Notes: generated from the sequence alone by a model not told the origin. DNA of 57,524 bases from Candidatus Gastranaerophilales bacterium (GCA_944324285.1 CALUVR010000014.1:1-57524), one strand, 5' to 3'; positions 1-9,183 are shown, counted from the first letter of the stretch. A program made the numbers and translations.

Positions 1-116
1 GTTGTGTCCTCAGTCGGTTCGGTTGGAGTAGTATCCTCCGTCGGCTCTGTAGGAGTTGTGTCCTCAGTCGGTTCGGTCGGAGTAGTATCCTCCGTCGGCT
101 CTGTAGGAGTTGTGTC
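1..116 (-). repeat. 54-bp tandem repeat encoding Pro-Thr-Glu linker
   Basis: Two near-identical 54-bp units (1-54 and 55-108) and the start of a third lie inside the adhesin gene. Each encodes two copies of a nonapeptide of the type TPTEPTEDT. Such acidic Thr/Pro linkers often act as stalks. The array continues beyond the window, and copy number may vary. Confidence 0.85.
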
Positions 117-3100
117 CTGAGTTGGTTCAGTTGGTTCTGTCGGTTCAGTTGGTTCCGGAATTACGAGGTTGTCGTCATCATCTTCGCCGCCTTTGTCATC
201 ATCCGGAATAGGTTCATCCCCGTTGCCGTCATCGTCAATATCAACTTCATAATCAGGATCATCACCCTGTTCGCTGCCGCCGTAATAGTAGTTACGACCA
301 TCATCGTTAGGTCCTGTTTGGTTTTCAGGATCCCCGCCGACTGCTTCAACGTCTTCAGGTCTTACTGCATCAACTCTGATGGAAATATTTTCTCCTTCAG
401 GGTTTGTTATAGGGTTAGTAGAACCATCAGGTGTAACAGTAGATTTACCGTCTTCCCCTCTGTGTTTACCCATATTGAAGTAGTATCCGCCTGCGTAAAC
501 GTTATCTGCTGTGATGTTTAAGTCCTGCGAGTACGGTCTGCCGTCTGTTCTGTCGGTATCAATTACGCCGTTTTTAATTACGACTGTTGAATCCGCTGCG
601 TGTTCATAGTCAGGAGCTTCATCTTCACTCCAGTAGCTGCCGAGGTCTAAGGCTTTAATTCTGACGTTATCAGGGATTACATTTTTGTTTTCACCGTAGT
701 AATCCGTAGGATATGTCGGAACCTGACCTAAGTTTTCGATATAGAGGTTTTTGCCTCGGGTAACAAGATCAATATTTTTATTTGCGGTAATTTCTCTGAT
801 ATAAGTATTACCTGAGAATTCAGCATCGATATTACCTGTTCTTGCAATCATTGCGCAAACATTGGTATCCATTTTTTCGCCGTTATCACCGTCCATACCT
901 TTTACGTTGATATCATGGATTGCGAGCATATCAACGCCCTGTGAGTTTTTGCTTGCATAATCCGGAACATGCGGCTTGGTTGCGCTGTCACCGTCGAAGA
1001 TATCAGTAACGCCGTTTTGTCTGAAGGTTACTTTATTATCTTTTTCGCCGATGTCTTTACCTGCGATAACTGAAATCCCTGTACCTTCAATGTTAATTGT
1101 GTTTGGTTTGTTTGCTGCATTCAAAATGCTCCAGGTAGGGTTGTCATCTGTCGCTTTTTGGTCAATGTTATCAGCGAGAAGAATTACTCTGCCGTCAGAT
1201 TTAGCGTAATTCAATTTCATATCATTACCGGCGCTTGCGAGATTGATAAGAGAATAGTTATCAGCTTCACGGTTTGTGCTGCCTGTGCTTGTTGCAGTGA
1301 TTATACCGTCAACGTTGACGTTAACTGATTTAGTCCAATCTCTGCCGTCAACTCCGATACCTGTGCAGGCACCGCCGTCACAAGGTCCGACTTCTTTACC
1401 GATAGATCCGTTTGTAACATTCATTGTTAAATTAGCACCGTCTGTTGTCTGGATTAATGTTTTAGCGACGCCGTAGTTATAAAGATTGCCGTTATTAACC
1501 GTGAAAGTTGTTTCGCCGTTGGATTTTACATAGAAGTCGTTATCAGTTTCGTCGCCGATTACGATATTTGAATTAGTACCTTTGAAATCTAATTTGCCTC
1601 TGTTTGTCTGTGTAACGTGACCCATAATGTTCATGTGGCGGTCACCTGAGTTATCCATCAAGAGGGATGTTCCGTTAGAAGTAACATTAGCATTTGATTC
1701 TACATTCAGCTTATTAACTTTGTTGGTGATAGTTGCTGTACCTTTATTATTAGTGACATCACCGCGGATAATTAAGCCTTCGTTGCCTGTTTCGTTTGTA
1801 ATTTTCATTACACCGGAGTTTGTAACAGCACCGTCAAGGTCAATACCTGTGCCTTTGCCGTTGTTGAGGATAGTCATATCTCCGTCAGTGTTGTTAATAT
1901 TTGCAGTGCTTTGAGAAGCTAATTTGCCTGCGGAGTTGGTGATAGTCATATCGCCGTCATTGTTGGTAACTCTGTTTTTAATAACAAGACCGTCTGTGCC
2001 GGTTTCGTTTGTGATAACCATATTGCCTGTATTGGTAATAATACCGTCGAGGTCAATACCTGTTCCTGCACCGTTATTAAGGATTGTCATATCCCCGTTA
2101 GTGTTGGTAATATTTGCAGTGCTTTGAGATGTTACTTTGCCTGCAGAGTTGGTGATGGTCATATTACCGTTTTTGTTGGTAACTTTATTGATAATATTGA
2201 TACCTTCAGTACCGGTTTTGTTTGTAATATTCATAGTGCCATCGTTTTCAACAACTCCGTCAAGCTCAATGCCTGTGCCGTTAAGTTCGTTGAGGATGGT
2301 CATAACACCTTTGTTTTTAATAGCGCCTGTGGAAGCGATTTTACCTGCGGCGTTTGTAATAGTAAGGTTGCCCTGATGGTTTGCAACTTCGCCGTTGATA
2401 ATAACGCCTTCAATACCCGTGTTGTCAATAGTGATGTTGCCCGGTCCGTAAGTTCTTACCAGACCGCCTTCTGCAACGCTTGTTCCTACATTTGATTTAA
2501 TTACGATATTGCCGTTAGAGGCTGCAAACTGGTTGCCTGATTCCATATTATCAGCTTTTACAAGGGCCTTAAATAATGCGTCTGCCTGAGTTCTTACTGC
2601 ATCATTATTAGTCCATTTGCCGTCAGTAGCTGGGTTATGAGCAAATACATCATTGTTGCCGCCAACGCTTGCAAGAACTCCGCCTGTTTCCCCGACCGCA
2701 ACTTTGCCGCCGTTTAATTCTACATCGCCTCTTGCAATAATAGCGCCGTCAATCTGGATTGTACCGTTGCCGATTGCAACAGAGTTAGGATCCCACGCTT
2801 TATCAGGTAAATGTACAGCATTATTTGTATAACCGCTGGTAGCATACTGTATATTAGTAGGCATGTCTTTTTTTAATGCCTCATAGGCTTTCTCTGTTGG
2901 AGTTAAGACTGATAGAGATCCAACATTCAAAACGCCGCTTGAACCTACAACCAATCCGCCCGGAGCTACAAATACCAGTTGTCCGTCAGATTTTAATTGT
3001 CCGTTAAGTGAATTAAGCGCATTGACTATACCGTGAATTTGGGCATTTCCGTCAATGAATGTAACAAATTTGTCAAAAGTACCTTCAGATAATTTTAAAT

Positions 3101-3392
3101 CAGGATCTGTTCCGTATTTTGTGTTGTACCATTTAAAAATAAAGTTAGCAACATCTTTGTTTCCGAGGACAAATTCCTGAAAATGTTTGAAACCGATACC
3201 TTTGTCTTGATTGAAAGCATCAGCAGAGATATTATAACTTCCGTTTTGACCGTTTGGAGTTAATGTGTTACCGCCCGCGTCAATGATACTCGTGTCAATA
3301 CCGAATGACGGTGCAACTACAGCCTGCTGTAATGCTAAGATAGAACTTACAGCTAAAATTAATGCCCTTTTATTTCTTTTGTTCGATTTCAT
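1..3392 (-). CDS. Filamentous-haemagglutinin-type adhesin, N-terminal part (3' end outside window)
   Basis: An open frame of about 1130 codons runs without a stop from an ATG at 3392 to the left edge, so the C-terminus is missing. A GAGG Shine-Dalgarno lies about 9 nt before the ATG. Residues 1-30 look like a Sec signal peptide (basic start, then ALILAVSSILAL). Next comes a haemagglutination-activity (TPS secretion) domain: the segment around residues 110-160 contains GQLVFVAPGGLVVGSSG, the usual beta-helix entry motif. The body is Asn/Gly/Thr-rich beta-helix repeats (NTNGDMTILNN, GTGIDLDG), then an Asp-rich stretch, then Pro-Thr-Glu repeats at the window edge. Proteins like this are exported by a TpsB partner and act as surface adhesins. 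No TpsB gene is in the window, so the export route is inferred. Confidence 0.85.
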   Translation of the reverse strand, partial: MKSNKRNKRALILAVSSILALQQAVVAPSFGIDTSIIDAGGNTLTPNGQNGSYNISADAFNQDKGIGFKHFQEFVLGNKDVANFIFKWYNTKYGTDPDLKLSEGTFDKFVTFIDGNAQIHGIVNALNSLNGQLKSDGQLVFVAPGGLVVGSSGVLNVGSLSVLTPTEKAYEALKKDMPTNIQYATSGYTNNAVHLPDKAWDPNSVAIGNGTIQIDGAIIARGDVELNGGKVAVGETGGVLASVGGNNDVFAHNPATDGKWTNNDAVRTQADALFKALVKADNMESGNQFAASNGNIVIKSNVGTSVAEGGLVRTYGPGNITIDNTGIEGVIINGEVANHQGNLTITNAAGKIASTGAIKNKGVMTILNELNGTGIELDGVVENDGTMNITNKTGTEGINIINKVTNKNGNMTITNSAGKVTSQSTANITNTNGDMTILNNGAGTGIDLDGIITNTGNMVITNETGTDGLVIKNRVTNNDGDMTITNSAGKLASQSTANINNTDGDMTILNNGKGTGIDLDGAVTNSGVMKITNETGNEGLIIRGDVTNNKGTATITNKVNKLNVESNANVTSNGTSLLMDNSGDRHMNIMGHVTQTNRGKLDFKGTNSNIVIGDETDNDFYVKSNGETTFTVNNGNLYNYGVAKTLIQTTDGANLTMNVTNGSIGKEVGPCDGGACTGIGVDGRDWTKSVNVNVDGIITATSTGSTNREADNYSLINLASAGNDMKLNYAKSDGRVILLADNIDQKATDDNPTWSILNAANKPNTINIEGTGISVIAGKDIGEKDNKVTFRQNGVTDIFDGDSATKPHVPDYASKNSQGVDMLAIHDINVKGMDGDNGEKMDTNVCAMIARTGNIDAEFSGNTYIREITANKNIDLVTRGKNLYIENLGQVPTYPTDYYGENKNVIPDNVRIKALDLGSYWSEDEAPDYEHAADSTVVIKNGVIDTDRTDGRPYSQDLNITADNVYAGGYYFNMGKHRGEDGKSTVTPDGSTNPITNPEGENISIRVDAVRPEDVEAVGGDPENQTGPNDDGRNYYYGGSEQGDDPDYEVDIDDDGNGDEPIPDDDKGGEDDDDNLVIPEPTEPTEPTEPTQDTTPTEPTEDTTPTEPTEDTTPTEPTEDTTPTEPTEDT
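1735..2400 (-). repeat. About 213-bp (71-residue) internal repeats of the adhesin
   Basis: Two clear copies and one degenerate copy of a 213-bp unit lie in the adhesin gene. For example, the block coding for SQSTANI recurs at about 1888 and 2101, with a weaker version near 2314. Each unit holds the strand motifs ITN..GDMTI, GTGIDLDG and TGTDGL, as expected for stacked beta-helix rungs. Confidence 0.75.
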
Positions 3393-3663
3393 GATGTTAA
3401 ACCTCAAATCCTTTGCACTTAACACAATACATTTTCATTTTTATACATATATAAACGGTTTAGCATGCCAAAAAATTGACATTTTTTGGGGTAAAACTTT
3501 ACAAAAATTCATAATTTGACTTTTGCTATGTTGCATGTATTATTATATACCAAAAATTTTTTAGGGTGTGATTTGGTTGATTTTGTATAAGTGATGTGTG
3601 AAGGAGTGAGTAGTGAGGGGTGAATGGTTCAATAATAATAGGTCTCATCACTCTTCACTTTCC

Positions 3664-3706
3664 AAAAAGCTGGATTCTTTCGGGCTTCGCCCTCAGAATG
3701 ACGTAA
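3664..3706 (+). repeat. Short palindromic repeat, GGATT-TTCG family, copy 1
   Basis: The unit begins AAAAAGCTGGATTCTTTCG and ends CAGAATGACGT, with a GGGCTTCGCCC hairpin between. Other copies are at 12929-12960, 49808-49847 (inverted), 49930-49967 and 57137-57174 (inverted). Confidence 0.85.
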
Positions 3707-3721
3707 CAGATAAGCATGCCT

Positions 3722-3848
3722 GTCATTCTGGAAGCGTAGAAAAACTGATTGAAGCGTTAGCTGAAATCAAGTTTTTCAAGCTATGCAGAATCGCATAATC
3801 GTGGAACGCGGCGGTAATGCGATTCCGGGTCGTAGCCCGGAATGACGT
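3722..3848 (+). repeat. 127-bp inverted-repeat element, copy 1
   Basis: The ends are GTCATTCTGG and CCGGAATGAC, an almost perfect terminal inverted repeat. The interior holds AGAAAAACTGATTGAAGC and further palindromes (TTTTTCAAGCTATG, ATTCCGGGTCGTAGCCCGGAAT). Same-length copies lie at 36681-36807 and, inverted, at 49993-50119. No protein is encoded, so it resembles a MITE or a structured intergenic repeat. Confidence 0.85.
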
Positions 3849-4126
3849 AACACTTTTTGTACCTTAGCATCTTTTAACCGCCCCCTCACTCTTCACTTAA
3901 TTACACTTATCGTCTAATCATCTTATAAACCTCTATGTTAACAAATGTAAAGTGTTGTTTTTCCCTTGAAATCAATGATATTATTGTATTTGGAAAAATT
4001 AACCAAATATATGATTAAAGTTTTCATGCAATTTTGCCGTACAAAAATTGTTTATAAAGACATAGAGAAGTATAAACTAAACTATGCAAATTTTTTCCCA
4101 CCGAAAAAACGCAGAAAGGATGTATT

Positions 4127-7100
4127 ATGTGTGCAACAAAAGTTGATTTCAAGCAGTACGGATTCACTGAGCAGCAGTGGAATTCGATGAGTGCGAAACA
4201 AAAGCAAACTTTCCAGGCTCAGTGGAATGCCTGGGATGAGGCAACAAAAGACAAATTTAGAGAAACTATTGCAAAAGGAAACGGAAGTGATGCTTCTACG
4301 GCTCTTTCCGGAGATGCTGCTAAAACAGAAAACAAAAACAAAGGTATTGCGTTAGAAAGTTCCTCCAAACTTTCCGCTTCGGCTCTTGACGCCAAATGGC
4401 GTGCAGCCCAAAATACTGTTCCGTTGGAAGAAAATAAGTCTTTACAAGAACAAAAACTGGCACAGTATAAACAGGAATATGCTAAACTCTATAATGAAGA
4501 TCCTGCTCGTGCTAAAGAAGATATTGTAGATGTTCTTTATGCTAAAGAAAAATATGAGATGGAATCTGCAATGAAACAAATGCGTGAATCCTCCGACGGT
4601 CGTGTAGCTCTCGCAGATAGATATTTAAAAGAATTTGCAGATCCTGACGAAGTCATGAAATTTACGGATTCTTACGGCAAATATCTGGAAAAATACGAAG
4701 ATAAAGAACTTGCAAGACAACAGTTCAACAGTGAATTTGACCTCACCGAAGAAGATGAAGGATACATCAGACCGGGGATGGAACCTACTGAAAGACAAAT
4801 TCAAATGGTTGCTCACAGAAAAGCCCTTCTTGATTCTGTTAATATCGGTAATGAAGATATAGATAAAATGGCATCTAAATTCCTTCAGGACAGATACCTC
4901 AACGCAGCTATGAATGAAGTAGCGGAGTATGATGCTAAGATTTCTGAAGCTCTTGCTAAAGGTGATACTGAAAAAGCCGAAAAACTTAAACAAAAAGCTG
5001 AAGAGTATCTGGTAGATGCAAAGAAAGAAGAAATTCAGACAAATGCCAAAGATAAAGAAGAACTTATTGAAATGATGGCACAGGCAAAACTCGACCGCGA
5101 AATTGCTGAAGAACGTGTCGCAAACAGACAAATATTCTATAGTAAGGACGCTCCTGGTTATGATAAAAATAATCCTAACCACAAAGTTCTCACAGATAAA
5201 ATGAGAGATTTTGTTGATGAAAATCAGGAAATGTTCTATGACAAAGATGGTAATTTTGACAGCGAAAAATTCAAAGAGTTCTTTGTAAGAATTTCCAATG
5301 AAAACGAAACTGCCGAAGACGGTTATGAACGTGCAGATTATATGACAAGTATTGATAACCGTAAGAGAGGTAACAGAGAAAAAGATATTCTCTCCTACCA
5401 GAACGAACTTGAAGAACAGTATCCTCTATATAAAGACCCTAAAACAAGGGCACAGTTCCTTAAGGATAATCCGGATATTGCAGATCGTTTGAATTATATG
5501 ACAACGAAAGCAAGTCTTAAAGACAGAAGATTCCAGGGTGCATGTGCAGAGATTTGCGGTCTTGATAAAGAAAAAGATAAACTTGCAGGCAAACGTGCCC
5601 TCCACGTATTGACGAGCGGTTTGAAAGGAGCTGGTGCAGGTTTTGCAATGGGTGCTCTGGGTGAAGCCTTTGCTTGTACAAAAGTTGTCAATAAAGCTTA
5701 CTCCGGTATTTTAGCAATAAGCGGTACCGTAGGTTATCAGGGTGTTCAGCACATTGTCCAAAACTACACCCATAATGGTACTGTCGGATATACGCACGAA
5801 GGTACTGTCGGATATACGCACGAAGGTACTGTCGGATATACGCATGAAGGTACTGTCGGATATTCACACTCTGGCTCTGTCGGATACTCCGGCTCCGGAA
5901 TTGCTGATTATTCGCACACAGGCTCAGTAGGCTTCTCCGGCTCCGGTGTTGCAGATTATTCGCACACAGGTTCAGTAGGATTTGGCGGTTCCGGTGTTGT
6001 TGATTACACCTACGGCGGTGTTGCTGAATACGGCGGTACCCTGTCAGGCAGTGTTCCTGCTGATTTTACCTGGGAGAAATGGGAAAACGGTATGCTGGCT
6101 GATTCAGGAACTGTTACAAAAGATGTACCTTGGAGCGGAGACTACAGCGGTTCTATCTCATACGGCGGTACAGGCTCCGCAGGTTATAGCTACACGGGTT
6201 CTGCAGGTTATACTGCAAACGGTCAGGTAGGCTTTGACTACTCCGGCAGCGTAGGTTATACTGCAAACGGTCAGGTAGGTTTTGACTACTCCGGCAGCGT
6301 AGGTTATACTGCAAACGGTCAGGTAGGCTATACTGCAAACGGTCAGGTAGGCTATACTGCAAGCGGTGAAGTAGGCTATACCGCAAGCGGTGAAGTAGGC
6401 TATACTGCAAGCGGTCAGGTTGAAGGCGACTTCGCATACGAGGGTGAAGCAGAATACAAAACTGAACGTGAATATGAAGGCACCACAAGTGCAAGACATA
6501 AATTCGACTGGAGTGTTCCTCTCAAAGCGGCTGCTATGGGCTTCGTAACAGGTGCAATCGGCGGCTTGCTCTCTATGAAAAATGTCAAATACGATGGCGG
6601 TGGGCCTGCTATTGAAGCAAGAAAGAAAGTTACAGAAGATGTAAAAACTCCTCCGAAGCCAATCAAGCTGGAAGAACTTCCACCATTACCGGTACCTGGT
6701 CCTACTATTCCGGATATTACACTTGAACCGATTCCGATACCTCCGGTTAAGCCGCCTGAATATTTCGATTACAAAATCGAACACGATCCGGGCAAAGAAG
6801 CTCCTACACATACAATTAAATATGGTGAAAACCCGAGACGTATTGTTGAAGGACGTTACGGAGTAGAAGTCGGAACGAAAGCGTATAATGAAATTCTGGC
6901 ATCAATGCTCGACGCAAGCGGGTACGAACGCGGCACCAACCTCTATGTAGGCGACAAGTTCGTCCTCCCGACAGTCACGGTTGACGGCAAAGAATACAAA
7001 CCTAATGATGATCCTTCAAAGGTTGGAACAGACCCTGTTACAAGTAAAATCAGAGCCGCACACCTCAAGGCTAAAGTTCAATATATCGGCGGTGCTTACT

Positions 7101-7240
7101 ATGTAGTTGATGTTACAGACCCGAAACACCCTAAACGTTTAACAGGTCCGCTCTCGGAAGCTCAGGCTGAAAAAGAACTTGAAAGACTTAAAGCTGAGGC
7201 GGAAGCCGCAGGCAAAATTCAGAAACCGAAAGATGAATAA
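4127..7240 (+). CDS. Octapeptide-repeat protein with C-terminal LysM domain
   Basis: Function unknown. 1037 residues, with a Shine-Dalgarno (AGAAAGGA) before the ATG and no signal peptide. Residues 1-480 are charged, helical and probably coiled-coil (many Lys/Glu, stretches such as EKAEKLKQKAEEYL). Residues about 490-520 are a Gly/Ala-rich hydrophobic segment (GAGAGFAMGALGEAFA). Residues about 530-770 hold roughly 23 octapeptides of the form GxVGYxxx. Residues about 805-830 are a second glycine-zipper-like hydrophobic segment. A proline-rich linker follows, then a LysM-like domain at about 890-950 (HTIKYGENPRRIVEGRYG through VGDKFVLP). LysM usually binds peptidoglycan, so a cell-envelope scaffold is a reasonable guess. 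The topology is unclear because LysM should be outside but no signal is seen. Confidence 0.85.
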   Translation: MCATKVDFKQYGFTEQQWNSMSAKQKQTFQAQWNAWDEATKDKFRETIAKGNGSDASTALSGDAAKTENKNKGIALESSSKLSASALDAKWRAAQNTVPLEENKSLQEQKLAQYKQEYAKLYNEDPARAKEDIVDVLYAKEKYEMESAMKQMRESSDGRVALADRYLKEFADPDEVMKFTDSYGKYLEKYEDKELARQQFNSEFDLTEEDEGYIRPGMEPTERQIQMVAHRKALLDSVNIGNEDIDKMASKFLQDRYLNAAMNEVAEYDAKISEALAKGDTEKAEKLKQKAEEYLVDAKKEEIQTNAKDKEELIEMMAQAKLDREIAEERVANRQIFYSKDAPGYDKNNPNHKVLTDKMRDFVDENQEMFYDKDGNFDSEKFKEFFVRISNENETAEDGYERADYMTSIDNRKRGNREKDILSYQNELEEQYPLYKDPKTRAQFLKDNPDIADRLNYMTTKASLKDRRFQGACAEICGLDKEKDKLAGKRALHVLTSGLKGAGAGFAMGALGEAFACTKVVNKAYSGILAISGTVGYQGVQHIVQNYTHNGTVGYTHEGTVGYTHEGTVGYTHEGTVGYSHSGSVGYSGSGIADYSHTGSVGFSGSGVADYSHTGSVGFGGSGVVDYTYGGVAEYGGTLSGSVPADFTWEKWENGMLADSGTVTKDVPWSGDYSGSISYGGTGSAGYSYTGSAGYTANGQVGFDYSGSVGYTANGQVGFDYSGSVGYTANGQVGYTANGQVGYTASGEVGYTASGEVGYTASGQVEGDFAYEGEAEYKTEREYEGTTSARHKFDWSVPLKAAAMGFVTGAIGGLLSMKNVKYDGGGPAIEARKKVTEDVKTPPKPIKLEELPPLPVPGPTIPDITLEPIPIPPVKPPEYFDYKIEHDPGKEAPTHTIKYGENPRRIVEGRYGVEVGTKAYNEILASMLDASGYERGTNLYVGDKFVLPTVTVDGKEYKPNDDPSKVGTDPVTSKIRAAHLKAKVQYIGGAYYVVDVTDPKHPKRLTGPLSEAQAEKELERLKAEAEAAGKIQKPKDE
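5722..6430 (+). repeat. 24-bp coding tandem repeat (GxVGYxxx octapeptides)
   Basis: Two blocks of 24-bp units lie inside the preceding gene. The first has about 11 units (GTVGYTHE, GSVGYSGS, GVADYSHT). The second has about 12 units (GSAGYTAN, GQVGFDYS, GEVGYTAS). They are separated by about 45 residues of non-repeat sequence. Adjacent units are nearly identical at the DNA level, which points to recent expansion. Confidence 0.9.
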
Positions 7241-7290
7241 AAAGGAGGTATTTAACCGGACGAGAGACAACTGAATAGCTTTTTTGAGAA

Positions 7291-7316
7291 AGACCCGAAG
7301 TTAATTCGGGTCTTTT
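7291..7316 (+). terminator. Rho-independent terminator
   Basis: Stem GACCCGAA / TTCGGGTC with a short loop, followed by TTTT, 50 bp after the octapeptide-repeat gene. An outer complementary pair, CCGGACGA (7256-7263) and TCGTCCGG (7318-7325), could form a longer stem around it. Confidence 0.85.
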
Positions 7317-7380
7317 GTCGTCCGGAGTCATTATCCTATTTTGCCGCCACATTCCCCTTTGTTTACTCTCTGTTAAAAAA

Positions 7381-7409
7381 TTGACAAACAACATAAAAAT
7401 TATTAAATT
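7381..7409 (+). promoter_or_regulatory. Putative sigma-70 promoter
   Basis: TTGACA at 7381-7386, a 17-bp spacer, then TAAATT at 7404-7409. The predicted transcription start falls at or next to the ATG at 7417, and no Shine-Dalgarno is visible, so the mRNA could be leaderless. Confidence 0.45.
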
Positions 7410-7416
7410 AATCAGT

Positions 7417-7944
7417 ATGAAAAAGATTTTAATTCTTCTACTTATACTAACCCTGCATTTACCTGTTTGTGCGGAAGTTCTTCAAGGAAGCGTAACCTAT
7501 GATGTTGATTCAGCCCGTGAAGAACTTTTGAAATATTCCGATAACAAGATTGATAAAACCCTTGCCGAATCCTTTTATAAAGATTACTATTACAAAGAAA
7601 ATCAATCCTATAAGCTTAAAGCCCAAACCAATTTGAAAAACAGAGTGCTGGCGTTTTTTTCGGACACAACTTACGGTGTTATGTACAGAGCAATCCCTCT
7701 TTATGTCTGGTATTATGCTAAAGACGGAACTCTTATTTATATGGAGAAAAAGGACTCTACTGAATATCCGTATAAAGCTTACAAATACACTCCGTCGGGT
7801 TTGCTGATGAATATGAGCCTCAGGGTTTCTAAGGATGAAACATTTATTTACACCCCGGCAGGAAAACTTGTTGCACACTGGATTGGACCGAATGCTTATG
7901 ATGAAGATAATAATATCATAATGACCCGCGAATACAAAGAATAA
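7417..7944 (+). CDS. Secreted hypothetical protein
   Basis: No family recognised. 175 residues beginning with a clear signal peptide (MKKILILLLILTLHLPVCA). The mature part is rich in Tyr and Lys and contains short strand motifs such as GTLIYMEKKD and YKYTPSGLLM, suggesting a small beta-rich periplasmic or surface protein. An in-frame upstream extension to about 7315 is possible but would bury the signal peptide, so the ATG at 7417 was chosen. It sits alone between a terminator and a dispersed repeat. The Cys at the end of the signal peptide is not in a good lipobox. Confidence 0.75.
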   Translation: MKKILILLLILTLHLPVCAEVLQGSVTYDVDSAREELLKYSDNKIDKTLAESFYKDYYYKENQSYKLKAQTNLKNRVLAFFSDTTYGVMYRAIPLYVWYYAKDGTLIYMEKKDSTEYPYKAYKYTPSGLLMNMSLRVSKDETFIYTPAGKLVAHWIGPNAYDEDNNIIMTREYKE

Positions 7945-8008
7945 AAATTCCTCAAACCGCTGAGATGCGGCAGCTTATTTTTATGATAAAATCTCTTTTG
8001 AAAGCCCA

Positions 8009-8059
8009 AGAAAATTTCGCGCTAGGCAGTAAGGCAAAATTTTTGAGCGGCGTTTAAAA
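8009..8059 (-). repeat. Dispersed repeat, second copy at 44962-45014
   Basis: The reverse complement reads TTTTAAACGCCGCTCAAAAA... and ends GCGCGAAATTTTCT. It matches 44962-45014 closely across about 52 bp. Non-coding in both places. Confidence 0.75.
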
Positions 8060-8091
8060 ATTGGCGGCACCAGATAAAAAGGGATAGATTT

Positions 8092-9183
8092 ATGTTTGAT
8101 AATAAAGTTAACGTATTAAAAGCGCTTGCAATAACACTTGTGGTATCGGGACATCTGGAATTCTCGCTTCTCGGGATATTCCCGCCGTATTCGTTTCAAC
8201 TTGCACTATTTTTCTTTATATCAGGATATTTGTTTAATAAAAAATATCTTGATGATGTAGTTACTTTTATTGAAAAACGTATAAAAACTCTTTTGCTGCC
8301 GTATTTTTTATACAGTACATTTTATCTTGGAGTAACCGCATTAATTGCAAAACTCACAGGCAAATGGTGGGGAATGCCGTTATCTTTAAAAAATTTCTTT
8401 ATAACTCCGTTTTTGAACGGGCATCAGTTTGATTTGTCGTGCCCCCTGTGGTTTGTAACCCAGTTGTTTATGACAATGATAACCTTTTTATTTCTGTTTA
8501 GAATTTTACGCGGAATAAGAGATAATAAATTTTTTCATCTTGCGGTTTTTGGACTGCTTGGAATTTCTGCAATACCGCTTTCAAAGATGATTACCGTAAC
8601 TCCTATTGCATTGATTGTTATAAGAACGATGTTTTCAATGTTTTTTGTTTATCTGGGGTATTTTTATAAGAACTTCATTGAAGAAAAATATGATATATTG
8701 ACGGTAAAATGGTTCGGCTGGGTTGTGGTATTGCAATCAATTTTGTGGATGTTCAACAGGGATTACGACCCGGAACACGGGATTGGTCTAAGCTATGTCC
8801 TTGTCTGGGCAAGATTTGACGAGCAGTTGTTTGTCCCGATTATTACTGCTTTGACTGGTATCTGGGCATCTCTTTTTACAGTCAAGATTATTTACCCTTA
8901 TGTAAAAGATATAAAATTCGTGAATTATCTCGGAAAAACGACTTATCACATAATGGCGAACCACTTGTTTGTAATGTATGTTATTACGGCTATTTTCTTG
9001 AAAATTAACGGTATCCCGATTGAGGAACGCGCTAATCATGATATCTATTGGATTTATAACCCTGTGCAGACAACTTATTTGTATTTTGTTCTGACAATGG
9101 TAATAACAACTTACCTTGGCGCGGCGCAGCAATCGTTATGGAAAAAGATAAAAAATCTGTTTAAAACAGAGAAAGCTGATTAG
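8092..9183 (+). CDS. Acyltransferase 3 (AT3) family membrane protein
   Basis: Integral membrane O-acyltransferase of the AT3/OafA family, which transfers acetyl or other acyl groups to surface sugars or lipids. 363 residues with about ten hydrophobic helices. The N-terminus has the family pattern (NVLKALAITLVVSGHLE), with the conserved His at about residue 21. A second diagnostic stretch, FQLALFFFISGYLF, follows, and CPLWFVTQLF lies near residue 120. The substrate cannot be told from the sequence. Its 3' end overlaps the convergent helicase gene by 23 bp. Confidence 0.85.
   Translation: MFDNKVNVLKALAITLVVSGHLEFSLLGIFPPYSFQLALFFFISGYLFNKKYLDDVVTFIEKRIKTLLLPYFLYSTFYLGVTALIAKLTGKWWGMPLSLKNFFITPFLNGHQFDLSCPLWFVTQLFMTMITFLFLFRILRGIRDNKFFHLAVFGLLGISAIPLSKMITVTPIALIVIRTMFSMFFVYLGYFYKNFIEEKYDILTVKWFGWVVVLQSILWMFNRDYDPEHGIGLSYVLVWARFDEQLFVPIITALTGIWASLFTVKIIYPYVKDIKFVNYLGKTTYHIMANHLFVMYVITAIFLKINGIPIEERANHDIYWIYNPVQTTYLYFVLTMVITTYLGAAQQSLWKKIKNLFKTEKAD

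Larger units (their letters stand above)
3393..4126. other. Gene-free stretch carrying dispersed repeats
   Basis: No convincing gene. The first 200 bp is AT-rich and probably holds the adhesin promoter. The region 3597-3890 is filled with dispersed repeats (separate entries). The rest up to 4126 is the leader of the octapeptide-repeat gene, ending in an AGAAAGGA Shine-Dalgarno. Confidence 0.7.

Noticed and set aside
1627..2495. Several plus-strand open frames of 67-123 codons
   Set aside because: They are antisense to the beta-helix repeats of the adhesin and mirror its periodicity.
3613..3798. 61-codon open frame on the plus strand
   Set aside because: It lies wholly within dispersed repeats (GGATT-TTCG unit and 127-bp element) and has no plausible product.
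5722..6430. CRISPR-like regular repeat
   Set aside because: The repeat is continuous, in frame and without spacers, so it is a protein repeat.
6153..6499. Two minus-strand frames of 113 codons with regular repeats
   Set aside because: Shadows of the 24-bp coding repeat on the other strand. The plus-strand frame is far longer and has a LysM domain.
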